From assembly GCA_963781785.1 (NCBI GenBank), contig CAWAHD010000002.1, positions 4,526,001-4,590,000 of the forward strand: 64,000 nt of DNA, in the 5' to 3' direction. Made by a program: the position numbers and the translations under genes. The notes below the pieces were generated by a model that was not told the origin of the DNA, ran no database searches, and saw nothing but the letters and a program-made list of their open reading frames with translations. Numbering within the stretch: the stretch's first letter is position 1; every line of letters starts with the position of its first letter. Below are positions 47,486 to 56,786 of this stretch, one piece after another. The DNA comes from CAWAHD01 sp963781785 (GTDB lineage: Bacteria > Planctomycetota > Planctomycetia > Isosphaerales > Isosphaeraceae).

Positions 47486-49321
47486 TCAGCGGGTTGCCGG
47501 GGGAGGCCCGTTGCCGACCTGGGGCAGATAGGCCGGTCGCGCCGTGTCGACCGGCTCGATGTTCCCCAGCGGTCCGAAGATACGTGATCTCCTGGGCGGG
47601 ATAGCCGAGCGCGTGGAACAGCTCGAACTCTGCACGGTTGTATTCGGCGACCGTGGTGAAATACTCGTCGAAGGACAGTTTCAGGAGCCTGCAGCGCGTA
47701 GACCACTTCCTGCGGTCGATAGACCAGGACCAAGACGTCGCCGAAGCGCGTGGTGTGGCGCAGCCCCTCGACGTTCCCGTTGTAGGCGGTGATGGAGGTG
47801 CGCAGCGAGCGATTGGCCTGGCTGACCCGGGCCGCCGCTGACTGGAGACGAGCGTGGGCCTCGGTCACTTCGGCCGCTACCCTGTCCTGGGTCTTGTACA
47901 GCTCGACGATGGTGTGCGACTGCTCGCCGCGCTGTTCCTTGATCCGCGCGAGGTTCCCGATCCCAAATGCCTCGAGCTGCCAGACGAGCTGAAGGCTCAC
48001 GTCATCGCGGCCGGTCCACTGGTTGAGGCTGCTGTTGGGGCCCAGGCCAAAGATCCCTGCCTGGAGTCATCATGCCGCCGGAGCTCTGGAAACCGCCGAT
48101 GATGACGATGGGGAGGAACGGGCGCATCTTCTCCCGGCGGATCCGCTCTGCCGCCGCCTGGACCAGCGCCCGCTGCGAGGCGAGCTCCGGGCGATTGGCG
48201 AGCGCGATCCGCTGCAGGTCGGGCAGCGGCTGGGCCGGGTCAATCAAGGTGAGCTGAAGATGATCGTGCTCGAGCGGGACGACCACCGCCAGGGGGTTGA
48301 GCCGGAGGACCTGGGTGAGGTTGGCGCTTTGGACACGCCACGCTTGACGCGCGGAGACCGATTGCTGCTCGAGGTCGGCGAGCAGGTTCCGAGCCCGCTC
48401 GACTTCGACCATCGGGACCAGCTCTCTGCTCAAGCTGGCGATCTGCTCGACAAGGTCACGGCCCCGCTCGACGCAGTAGAGGGCTGCCGGTATACATGCC
48501 CCGGTACTGGTGGACGCGGAAATAGGCATCGGCGGTCAGGAGAAGGGCGTCGTTCTTGGCGGCCTGGATGTCCCATTGCCGGGAATTGAGGACCTGCCGC
48601 GCGACCAGCGGCTCGAAGTAGGCATCGGTCAGGTTCATGAACGCCGTGAGGGAACCGACGTCCAGGCCGCCGCCGGCGTAGAAATAGTTCACGCTCGGGG
48701 CGGTCAGGACGCCCTTGTTGAAATCCGGGCCGCCGCCGTCGTGCCGGATATAATCGGCCCCCAGCACCAATCGTCGGGACCCAGAGTGACCTTGGCCCGG
48801 GTGAGCTGTGCTTCGGCCACCCAGACACTGGCCTGGGCGGCGGCCACGATCAGCGGCCGGGCGTCGGAGAGCCGCAAGGCCGTCGCGAGGTTGATCGGAA
48901 ACCGACAGTCGCTCGGCTCCAGCGGGGCGGATTTCAGTTGCACGGCCAGGAGGTCCGGCGCCGTCTGAGGAGGAACCGGGGGCTCCGACGTTAGCGGCAA
49001 CGGCTGCGCCACGTTCTGGCCACTACGATTCACGGCGGGGTCAATGGCGGGTGATCGCACCGCCCGCCCTTGGGGCCGACGATGATCGACCGGCACGGCT
49101 GACCTCGCGACCGGCGAGCGCCGCGGCGGAGGCACACGTGTTGTCGACCGTGCCACCGGCCGAGACTCATTCCCCGCTGGCGTTGTCGTCCGGGGCGTTT
49201 GCCGGACCGAAGGCGACGCCGGCGGCAGAGGTGCTGGCGACTGGGCGCGGCAGGCCGGCGGCTCGAACCAAGGAAGTGTCACGGTCGCGAGGATGACCGT
49301 GATTCTGCCGATCCGATCCAT
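47486..49321 (-). pseudogene. TolC-like outer-membrane efflux protein, copy 1 (five or six frameshifts)
   Basis: ATG 49321 opens a signal peptide (RITVILATVTLPWFEPPACRAQS) and a Pro/Ala/Ser-rich region of about 110 residues. The TolC-type barrel/coil part begins at CRFPINLATALRLSDARPLIVAAAQ and AEAQLTRAKV. It continues in other frames after breaks near 48783/48769 (VLGADYIRHDGGGPDFNKG), 48487 (LYCVERGRDLVEQIASLSRELVP), 48062 (LQLVWQLEAFGIGNLARIKEQRGEQ), 47688 and 47565, ending QVGNGPPPATR at 47486. Every part has a counterpart in copies 2 and 3. It would be the outer-membrane exit duct for one of the RND pumps. A conserved motif lies 75 nt upstream of the start. Confidence 0.8.
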
Positions 49322-49396
49322 CGGGCGCGGCTCCTTCCCCGTCCATCCTGAACGGAACCTGGAGCGCAGCGACTCAGGCCTGACAGGACGTCAGTG

Positions 49397-49412
49397 GATT
49401 TATCGGCTCATT
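49397..49412 (-). promoter_or_regulatory. Conserved OMF-upstream motif, copy 1
   Basis: AATGAGCCGATAAATC on the - strand, ending 75 nt before ATG 49321. The equivalent 16-mers occur 73 and 74 nt before the other two TolC-like genes. Shared core: AGCCGATnAATC. Confidence 0.55.
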
Positions 49413-49590
49413 GCGACCGGGATGTTGATGACGAATGCAGCGATTTTGAGCCCCCCATTCTTGAGCCAGCAGCCGAGCCAGAGCTTGGAACAGAAGTCAA
49501 AGTCGGCGAGACCTGTTCGTTGATTCAGGATCTGCGGCCGATGCCGGGACGCCGAGATCGAGACCGCTCGTGATAGCTCGCTCTCGGTTC

Positions 49591-50380
49591 CTAGAAATGC
49601 CCGGCGAAATCCATGCGCTGGGTTCTCGCTTCGGTGATCTGGTTGATCGACGTGTTGGGCAGAGCCAAATTGCGCGCCCTGGCCCACCTGGTTGCCCTGG
49701 CCAAAAGCAACAATCCAATTGAGAGTGCGTGCGAACGTGGCGGGATCGTATTTCAGCCGGAGAAAGATCCCCGCGGGTCCCGGTATGGCTGTCGATGACC
49801 GGCCGCCCAGGTCGAACTGGAAACCCCCGGCGACGAAGGAAACTGGGTAATACTTCTTGGTCAGAACGTAGAAGACGAGTATCTGACCCGGTTTCCACTG
49901 CTGATCACCCGTGAGAACGGGAAAGCCGGCGAAGGATCTCGGCTGATTCGTCATTCTTACGCTAAAGCCGTTGCTGGCAGTGAATGTCTGCCCTGTCCCG
50001 TTCTTCACAGCGACTGACAGCACGTTGTAAACCTGCCCAGGCACCGGTTGGACGGATTGGACCAGAACCTGCTGGAACGGAGGAATCAGCTTGTAGGGGG
50101 TCTGCCACGGCGTGTTGGTGACGCGGAACGCGAGGTACCCAAACGCTCCGGCCGGCGCAGGCTTGCGGCGCTGGTGGTGCACCCGCGGGGTGGCCTGACT
50201 GGTGGGGATTTCACCGCTTGCCTTGTGAGGACCCGAGGAGTCGGCCGAGCGGAGGGCCAACGCCTGCGGGCCGTCCTTGGCGCTCACGACGTGCGTTGTC
50301 AAGGAACCGGCACTGAGCAGTTGTTTTGCTTCAAATTGCTCGAGTACCAGCCCGAATTTCATGATCGAGCGACGGCGCAC
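49591..50380 (-). CDS. Exported protein of unrecognised family with LEPR-type N-terminus, copy 1 (one frameshift)
   Basis: GTG 50380 (AGAGGG 8 nt upstream) gives MRRRSIMKFGLVLEQFEAKQLLSA, which aligns residue for residue with copy 2 (MRQRQTLKFRPALEGLEDKQLLSA). This LE-x-x-x-x-LLSA pattern resembles the planctomycete LEPR-XLL N-terminal signature of exported proteins. After a variable linker (to about residue 80) comes a beta-rich domain shared with copies 2 and 3: IPPFQQVLVQSVQPVPGQVYN, FPVLTGDQQWKPGQILVFYVLTKKYYP, IPGPAGIFLRLKYDPATFARTLNWIVAFGQG. A one-base shift near 49665 restores LPNTSINQITEARTQRMDFAGHF and a TAG at 49591; copy 3 ends almost identically (DFGGHF). Function unknown. Confidence 0.75.
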
Positions 50381-50526
50381 GGGTGAAACCCTCTTGAGCT
50401 CGACAAATCACCAAGCCCCGCGTCTTCAATACGTCGGCAATTCGCGCAGGTGGCGGGAGTTAGCCCGACGTGCGTCGCGGCTTTTGGGACCGACAGAGCC
50501 AGGAGCGCGACCGGTTGTATGAAGCT

Positions 50527-52345
50527 TTAGCGTGTTGCTGGGGGCGGCCCATTGCCCACAGGGGGCAGATAACCGGGGCGTGTCGTATCCACCGGTTCCA
50601 CGGTGCCCGGAGGCCGAACGTAAGTGATCTCACGGGCGGGGTAGCCCAGCGCGTGGAACAACTCGAATTGCGCCCTGTTGTATTCGGCGACCGTCGTGAA
50701 GTATGCGTCGAAGTCCGCCTTCATGAGCTGGAGTGCGTAGACGACTTCCTGCGGCCGGTTGATCAGGACCAGGACGTCGCCAAACCGGGTGGTATGCTGC
50801 AAGCCCTCGAAGCTTCCGTTGAAGGTAGCGATGCCCGATCGCAAGGAGCGATCGGCCTGTTCGACCCGAGCCGCTGCCGACTGGAGATCGGCCTGGGCCC
50901 TGGTCACGTCCGCCGCCACCATGTCCTGGATCTTGAAGAAATCGATGATGCTCTTCGACTGCTCGCCGCGCTGCTCCTTGATCCGCGCCAGGTTTCCAAT
51001 CCCAAGTCCTTCGAGCTCCCAGATCAACTGTAAGCTCACGTCGTCACGGCCGGCCCACTGGTTGAGCTTGTCGTTGGTGCCGATCCCGAAGATCCCGCCT
51101 TGAATCATCTCGTTCGGGAGTCTGGAAGCCGTTGACAAGCACGGTGGGGAGGAACATGCGGCCCCGCTCGCGGCGGATCCGCTCCACGGCCGCCTGAACG
51201 AGCGCCTGGTAGGAGGCAAGCTCGGGGCGGTTGGTCAGTGCGACCACATGGAGGTCGGGGAGCGGCCGGGCGGGGTCAATCAAGGTGAGCTGGAGGTGAT
51301 CGTCCTCGAGCGGGACGACCACCGCCTGGGGGTTCAGCCGGAGGACCCGAGTGAGGCGGGCGCTGGCGACCCGCCACGCCTGACGCGCGGAGGTGGCTTG
51401 CTGCTCGATGTCGGCGAGCATGTTCCGGGCCCGGTCCACTTCGACGATCGGGACCAGCTCGCTGCTCAAGCTGGCGATCCGCTCAACCAGGTCGCGCCCG
51501 CGCTCGACGCAGTAGAGGGCCCCGGCATACATGCCCCGATACTGGTGTACGTGGAAGTAGGCGTCGGCTGTCATCAGCAGGGCGTCGTTCTTGGCGGCCT
51601 GGATGTCCCATTGCCGGGAATGTGAGCATCTGCCGCTTGACCAGAGGCTCGAAGAAGACATCGGTCAAGGCGACGATTTCCCACAGGCCGGCACCGCCGT
51701 AGAAGAAGTTCACGCTCGGCGCGGTCATGATGCCCTTGTTGAAATCCGGACCGCCGCCGTCGTGCCGGATGTAATCGCCGCCCAGGTTCAGTTGAGGAAC
51801 CCAGAGAACCTTGGCCCGTGTGAGCTGCGCCTCGGCCACCCAGACGCTGGCCTGGGCGGCGGCCACGATCAAGGGCCGGGCGTCGGAGAGTCGCAAGGCG
51901 GTGGCCAGGTTGATCGGAAACCGCAGGTCGTCAGGCGCCAGGGCGCGGGCTTGAGCATCAGGGTCAGGTCGTGTTCGATTGCGACAGGAGCCGCAGCCGC
52001 TGGCAAGCGGGATTCGCTGGGCAGTTGCACCGCGCGCGGTACCGGCACCGCGTTGCGGAGCAACCATGCGACCGGCGGCGGCCACTCGCTCGGTAGCCGC
52101 ATCGGGCGCCGTGCTGCCAGCGGCACTCCCAGCGCGGCCCTGCGCGGCGCGGTCGCTTCCCCCGTCACGCGAAACGCGCACTGTTCCGCGAGGCGCGGGC
52201 GGGGCATCGGCGCCGCCGCCACCAGCGAGTTACTCGGCCGTAAGGGCGCGGGCAAAGGCTGAGACTGGGCCGCGCACTCAATGGGCAGGACCCGGAAGAG
52301 CAGCACGGCCATGCCGAGGATCAATGGCCAAGCGGATCGTCCCAT
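50527..52345 (-). pseudogene. TolC-like outer-membrane efflux protein, copy 2 (at least three frameshifts)
   Basis: ATG 52345 (MGRSAWPLILGMAVLLF, signal peptide ending CAAQS) with AGAGG 8 nt upstream; the in-frame GTG at 52354 is less likely. A long Pro/Ala/Arg-rich region precedes LRFPINLATALRLSDARPLIV. Breaks near 51948, 51625 and 51120 separate the segments LGGDYIRHDGGGPDFNKG, QWDIQAAKNDALLMTADAYFHVHQYRGMYAGALYC and GGIFGIGTNDKLNQWAGRDDVSLQLIW. The tail reads NRAQFELFHALGYPAREITY and ends PPVGNGPPPATR at 50527. The helical hairpins match TolC-family channel proteins. It heads a leftward series with the LEPR-type gene and OMF copy 1. Confidence 0.8.
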
Positions 52346-52418
52346 CACACACACCTCTACCGCCTTGGATGCCGCGGTGCGACCACAGTATCGCCGCGCG
52401 GCCGGGCCGGATATTACC

Positions 52419-52434
52419 GATTAATCGGCTAATC
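52419..52434 (-). promoter_or_regulatory. Conserved OMF-upstream motif, copy 2
   Basis: GATTAGCCGATTAATC on the - strand, ending 73 nt before ATG 52345, directly followed by GGTAATAT (possible -10). The core overlaps a perfect 12-bp palindrome, CCGATTAATCGG (52417-52428). About 80 bp downstream of it are also shared with copy 3 (GCGGTGCGACCACAGTATCG versus GCGGTGCGATCACAGTATCG on the + strand). Confidence 0.6.
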
Positions 52435-52670
52435 AGGGTTGAAAGGATTATGATTGACGGCGATTGTCCCCGGTCCCTCGTTTTCGGGCTTGCCCAGAAC
52501 AACCATTTTGACGATTCTCAGCGGGACCGGTCTCAGCGATTCGAGTGCGCAAGCGTCCACCGATCGCGTCCAGGTCGAAGGATACCGTTCAGTCTGAATC
52601 TGCACTCTTCTTGCTCCACGCGGCCAAGAACGGACGCGCTTCATCCGGGTATTCCCCCAACGCTTAGGAC

Positions 52671-52703
52671 TTGACAGTCTCTCTTTTCGTTCTTAAGCTT
52701 AAG
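52671..52703 (+). promoter_or_regulatory. Candidate promoter with overlapping palindrome
   Basis: A perfect TTGACA (52671-52676) is followed after 17 nt by TAAGCT (52694-52699). The -10 sits inside a perfect 12-bp palindrome, CTTAAGCTTAAG (52692-52703), placed where a repressor dimer would block initiation. It faces the second RND operon, about 650 bp upstream of its ATG. Confidence 0.45.
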
Positions 52704-52741
52704 TATTCGTTGTTCTCTCAGGGCTCTGAATTCGAGCGGCC

Positions 52742-53251
52742 ATGGTTGACCGACGTTTGCTGACTCTTCTTATGCACGTTGTATCCGCGCTGGCGGTGCT
52801 GGTGGTCTTGATCGACACGTCGATTCAGCCAGCGCGGCCGGCCAACAGCTTTGCCAGATCCGATGGCGGATGCGGCAACTTCGCCCGTGCATCGGCCGAT
52901 TCGACACGTGTATCATCGATACCAGTCGATTCTCGTCTGTACCGGATCAAGGCTCTTTGTTCGGTGAACGAAGAAGAAGAACCGATCGGCGTCGTCCGCG
53001 CGACGTGCTCCCCCTGCGACCTGTCGCCAACTCACACTCCGAAATCTGCACAGAGTCCGGCTGCCATGGGGTTGGCTGGAGTGATTCAACACTTGCGCTG
53101 TTCGAGCGCCTCTTCCAGTCGCCTGTGCGCAGCGCTCCAATTCGATTTTTGCCAGCGGTGCGCAGCACGTTCGCTCCGGCGTGATGCCGTCGACGCGTTC
53201 GTGACGTTTTATTTTGTACGTGGGAACCGCATCGGTGCTGAGCGGACCTAG
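52742..53251 (+). CDS. Doubtful open frame with signal-peptide-like start
   Basis: 169 residues. It begins about 40 nt after the candidate -10 and starts MVDRRLLTLLMHVVSALAVLVVLID, which looks like a membrane anchor or signal peptide. The rest is Ser/Ala/Cys-rich without recognisable domain, and no good ribosome-binding site precedes ATG 52742. It may be a real short gene, a broken one, or chance. Kept only because of its position behind the promoter. Confidence 0.2.
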   Translation: MVDRRLLTLLMHVVSALAVLVVLIDTSIQPARPANSFARSDGGCGNFARASADSTRVSSIPVDSRLYRIKALCSVNEEEEPIGVVRATCSPCDLSPTHTPKSAQSPAAMGLAGVIQHLRCSSASSSRLCAALQFDFCQRCAARSLRRDAVDAFVTFYFVRGNRIGAERT

Positions 53252-53360
53252 CGTGCGCGGCACCGCACAATCCTTTCATCCCGTCACGCTTTCCTGCATT
53301 CAATTTCAGAGACCGCGCCTGGGTGTCGGGCCCGCCCGGGACGGACTGGGAGCATCCGCT

Positions 53361-56300
53361 ATGAATCCGACCAGCTTTGCGATGCGGCGGCCAATCACGA
53401 CGCTCATGCTGGTGGTGGCGCTCATCAGCGGCGGTGCTCTCGCCTACAACCGGATGCGGGTCGACATCTTTCCGCCGCTCAACACGCCCAAGATCTACGT
53501 CTTCCTCGATTACATTGGGATGAGTCCCGACCAGATCGAGGGGTTCATCGTCAACCAGCTCGAGCTCTATTTTCAGTACGTCGACGGCATCGAGGAGATC
53601 GATTCGCGGAACATCCAGCAAGTCGCCTTGTGCCGTCTGTCGTTTTTCCCCGGCACCGACATGGGGCAGGCGATGGCCCAGGTCGTGGCGATGTCGGACC
53701 GGGCGATGTCGTGGATGCCGAAGGGGACCTTGCCGCCGATGATCATGCGGATGGACTCCGGCAGCGTGCCGGTCGGCTACCTCGTCTTCGAAAGCGAGGT
53801 GACCTCACTGGGGGCGATGGGCGACCTGGCTCAGAACATCATCAGGCCGCTGGTGCAGAAATTCGTCCCGGGCACGGTCGCGATCTCGCCGTTTGGCCCG
53901 AACATGCGGTCGATCGTCATCAACGTCGATCCCCACAAGCTCCGCGACTACAACCTGAGCCCGCAGGAAGTCATCAATGCCGTGGCAACGGGGAACACGA
54001 TCATTCCGGCGGGGAACATCTACGTCAAGGACTCGATGCCGGTGGTCGCCAATAACGCGACCGTCGTCGACCCCCATCAGATGGGCAATATCCCGCTCAG
54101 GATGGAGAAGAACGTCTATCTCCGCGACGTGGCGACTATCCAGGACGACGTCGACATCACGTATGGCTACGCCCTTGTGAACGGCAAGAAGTCGGTTTAT
54201 CTGCCGATCATCAAGAAGGACACGGGATCGACCTTGACCGTGGTCGCCGACGTCCACAAGTCGATGCAGACATTCCGCGACGCCGTCCCCAAGGACGTGA
54301 CGGTCAACTTCGAGTTCGACGAGTCGCCCACCGTGGTGGCAGCGGTGGAGAGCGTCGCCACCGAGGGCTTGATCGGCGCGGGCTTGACGGGACTCATGAT
54401 CCTCTTGTTCCTCCGCGACATCAGAAGCGTGATCGTTGTCGTGGTCACCATTCCCCTCTCACTCCTGGGATCGCTCTTCGGCCTCTGGGCGACGGGCAAC
54501 ACGATCAACATCATGTCGCTGGGCGGCATGGCGCTGGCGATCGGCATCCTGGTGGACATGGCGACGGTGACCATCGAGAACATGCACGTGCAGATGCTCC
54601 GCACTCCCAAGATCGCCACGGCCGTGCTCCGCGGCAACCGGGCCACGGCCGTGCCGATCCTCCTGGCCCTCCTGTGCATCCTGTCGGTGTTCGTCCCGGC
54701 ATTCATCATGGCCGACCCGCTGCGGTCGCTGTTCATGCCGCTGACGCTGGCGGTCGCGTTCGCGATGATCGTGGCGTATCTCTTGGCCAGCACGTTTGTG
54801 CCGATCCTGTGCGTGGCCTTGCTCAAGCACCAGGGGCACGGCGATGGCAAGCGCGGGCTGTTCGATCGGTTTCTCGACGGTTATAGCAAGCTCGTGCGCT
54901 GGCTGGTGCAGTTGCGCTGGCTGGTGGTGCTGGGCTATCTCGCGGTGTGTGCCCTGGTTCTCTGGCAAATCGGGCTCAAGGTCGGCACCGAATTGTTCCC
55001 CCAGATCGACTCGGGGCAGTTCGTGCTTCGCTTCCGGCCGCCGCCCGGCTCGAACTTCGAGTTGACCCGGCAGATGGCGGTGAAGTGCCTCGAGGAGATC
55101 GAGAACGAGGCGAAGCCCGAGACGGTCGCGATCACGATGGGCTACGTGGGCCAGGTTGCCCCTAATTTCGGCATCGACAACATGGTGTTGTTCATGCGCG
55201 GGCCCGACGACGGCCAGCTCCGGGTCGCCTTCCGTGAAGATACCAAGATCAAGCTGGCGACGTTTCGTGAGCGGCTCCGCAAGGTCCTCCCCGAGCGGGT
55301 GATCCCCTGGCTGGCCAAGCGGCTGGAGCAGGGAGGGCTGTCCCCAGCGGATGCCGCGCAGCAAGCCGCGATGTCCACCTTCGGATTCGAGCCCGGCGAC
55401 ATCGTCACCAAGGTCATGAGCTTCGGTTCGCTGACGCCGATTGCGGTCCGCGTTGTCGGCACTGATCTCAAGGATGTCCGGTTGCACGCGGAAAAAATCG
55501 CCGGCCTGATGAAGCGAATCCCATTCCTCCGCGACGTCCAGTTCGAGCAGACGCTCGACTACCCCACCGTGGAAGTCGACATCGACCGCGAAAAGGCGGG
55601 GCTCTCCGGCGCCAAGGTCGACGACGTGGCTCATGCCCTGGTCATGGCGACCGCGTCGACCCGGTTCCACTCGCTCAACTACTGGGTGGACGTCAAGACC
55701 GGCTTCGACTACCTGGTCCAGCTTCAGATGCCGCCCCTCCGGATGGACAAGGCGGCAGACGTCGAGATCCTGCCGCTCCAGTCGGTCAACCCATTGGTCA
55801 ACCTGATGATCCGCGACGTGGCGTCGGTTCGAACCGGTGTGCGGCCCGGCGAGTTCGACCGCTCGACGTCGCAGCGGTACCTGACGCTGACCGCCAACGT
55901 CGAAGGTGAGGACATGGGCCGGGCATCCAACCAGGTCGCGCGGGCGGTCGACGCCGCCGGGGAGCCGCCCCGCGGCGTGCGGGTCGAGAAAATGGGTCAG
56001 CTCCAGCCCATGAGGGAGATGTTCAAGGCGCTGGGGATCGGGCTGGGGATCGCCGTGTTCGTGATCTTCGTGCTCCTGACGGCCTTTTTCCAGTCGCCGC
56101 GCATGGCAGTGATCTCGGTCGGCGCGGTCCCGGGTGTGCTCGCGGGCATCGCGATCATCCTCTACTTCACCAACACCTCACTCAACATCGAGTCGTTCAT
56201 GGGCTCGATCATGTCCCTGGGCGTCTCGGTGTCGAACTCGGTGCTGCTCGTGACGTTCATGAACGAGCACTGGAAGGGGGGAGCGTCCTCGACCGAAGCG

Positions 56301-56696
56301 GCGATCGTCGGCGCGGGTGATCGTCTGCGGCCGATCCTGATGACCGCCGGCGCGATGACCGTGGGCATGGTGCCGATGGCACTGGCCCTGGAAAAGGGCA
56401 GCCAGATGCAGGCCCCGCTCGGGTTGGCGGTGATCGGGGGGCTGGTGATGTCGACGTTCGCCACCTTGCTCGTTATCCCGTCGATCTTCGCAGTGGTGAT
56501 CGGCACGAGCGTGGCCCGCGCGCCGTCGATCTACCCGGCCGACCCCGCCAGCCTGCATTACGACCCGGCAGTCTTCCGTGAGGAGGGGATCGCCGAACCG
56601 CATCAGTCGCCCGGTCATGGACATGGCCCGGAACACGGCGCCCACGAGTCAGAGCCCGCTCCCACGGAGCCCCCGACACCACCCGAGAGCCTTTGA
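53361..56696 (+). CDS. RND efflux pump, module B (intact)
   Basis: 1,111 residues from ATG 53361 (MNPTSFAMRRPITTLMLVVA). Full AcrB-like layout: TM1; porter subdomains (DYIGMSPDQIEGFIVNQLELYFQYVDGIEE); TM2-6 with GLTGLMILLFLRDIRSVIVVVVTIPL and TM4 GILVDMATVTIENMHV; TM7; second porter half (FPQIDSGQFVLRFRPPPGSNFELT); TM8-12 with FVIFVLLTAFFQSPRMAVISV and GVSVSNSVLLVTFMNEHW; and a His/Glu/Pro-rich C-terminal tail (HQSPGHGHGPEHGAHESEP). In AcrB the proton relay uses Asp407-Asp408 and Lys940. Here the first Asp is kept (Asp399), the second is Met400, and the Lys position is Ser958. Two adaptor genes follow. The His-rich tail could bind metal, but substrate type is undetermined. Confidence 0.92.
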   Translation: MNPTSFAMRRPITTLMLVVALISGGALAYNRMRVDIFPPLNTPKIYVFLDYIGMSPDQIEGFIVNQLELYFQYVDGIEEIDSRNIQQVALCRLSFFPGTDMGQAMAQVVAMSDRAMSWMPKGTLPPMIMRMDSGSVPVGYLVFESEVTSLGAMGDLAQNIIRPLVQKFVPGTVAISPFGPNMRSIVINVDPHKLRDYNLSPQEVINAVATGNTIIPAGNIYVKDSMPVVANNATVVDPHQMGNIPLRMEKNVYLRDVATIQDDVDITYGYALVNGKKSVYLPIIKKDTGSTLTVVADVHKSMQTFRDAVPKDVTVNFEFDESPTVVAAVESVATEGLIGAGLTGLMILLFLRDIRSVIVVVVTIPLSLLGSLFGLWATGNTINIMSLGGMALAIGILVDMATVTIENMHVQMLRTPKIATAVLRGNRATAVPILLALLCILSVFVPAFIMADPLRSLFMPLTLAVAFAMIVAYLLASTFVPILCVALLKHQGHGDGKRGLFDRFLDGYSKLVRWLVQLRWLVVLGYLAVCALVLWQIGLKVGTELFPQIDSGQFVLRFRPPPGSNFELTRQMAVKCLEEIENEAKPETVAITMGYVGQVAPNFGIDNMVLFMRGPDDGQLRVAFREDTKIKLATFRERLRKVLPERVIPWLAKRLEQGGLSPADAAQQAAMSTFGFEPGDIVTKVMSFGSLTPIAVRVVGTDLKDVRLHAEKIAGLMKRIPFLRDVQFEQTLDYPTVEVDIDREKAGLSGAKVDDVAHALVMATASTRFHSLNYWVDVKTGFDYLVQLQMPPLRMDKAADVEILPLQSVNPLVNLMIRDVASVRTGVRPGEFDRSTSQRYLTLTANVEGEDMGRASNQVARAVDAAGEPPRGVRVEKMGQLQPMREMFKALGIGLGIAVFVIFVLLTAFFQSPRMAVISVGAVPGVLAGIAIILYFTNTSLNIESFMGSIMSLGVSVSNSVLLVTFMNEHWKGGASSTEAAIVGAGDRLRPILMTAGAMTVGMVPMALALEKGSQMQAPLGLAVIGGLVMSTFATLLVIPSIFAVVIGTSVARAPSIYPADPASLHYDPAVFREEGIAEPHQSPGHGHGPEHGAHESEPAPTEPPTPPESL

Positions 56697-56786
56697 TCCA
56701 CGGTTGTCTTTACCACGATATCACCGCAACCGTACCTCCTGTGCGGAAACCGCTTTTGCACACCTGCTCTTCCCCGGAGACCCTTG

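Larger units (their letters stand above)
52346..53360. other. 1-kb divergent region between OMF copy 2 and the second RND operon
   Basis: It contains the leftward OMF regulatory motif (52419-52434) and a rightward promoter candidate (52671-52703). A weak open frame covers 52742-53251 (see separate entry). The rest shows no recognisable feature. Its length and A+T-richer centre (TTTTCGTTCTTAAGCTTAAG) mark it as the control region of the divergent efflux genes. Confidence 0.5.

Noticed and set aside
54459..55670. 403-residue - strand frame inside the RND pump gene (and 40210-41250 in the other pump)
   Set aside because: Both paralogues show the same kind of antisense frame because the + strand coding sequence is conserved; no start signal or domain.
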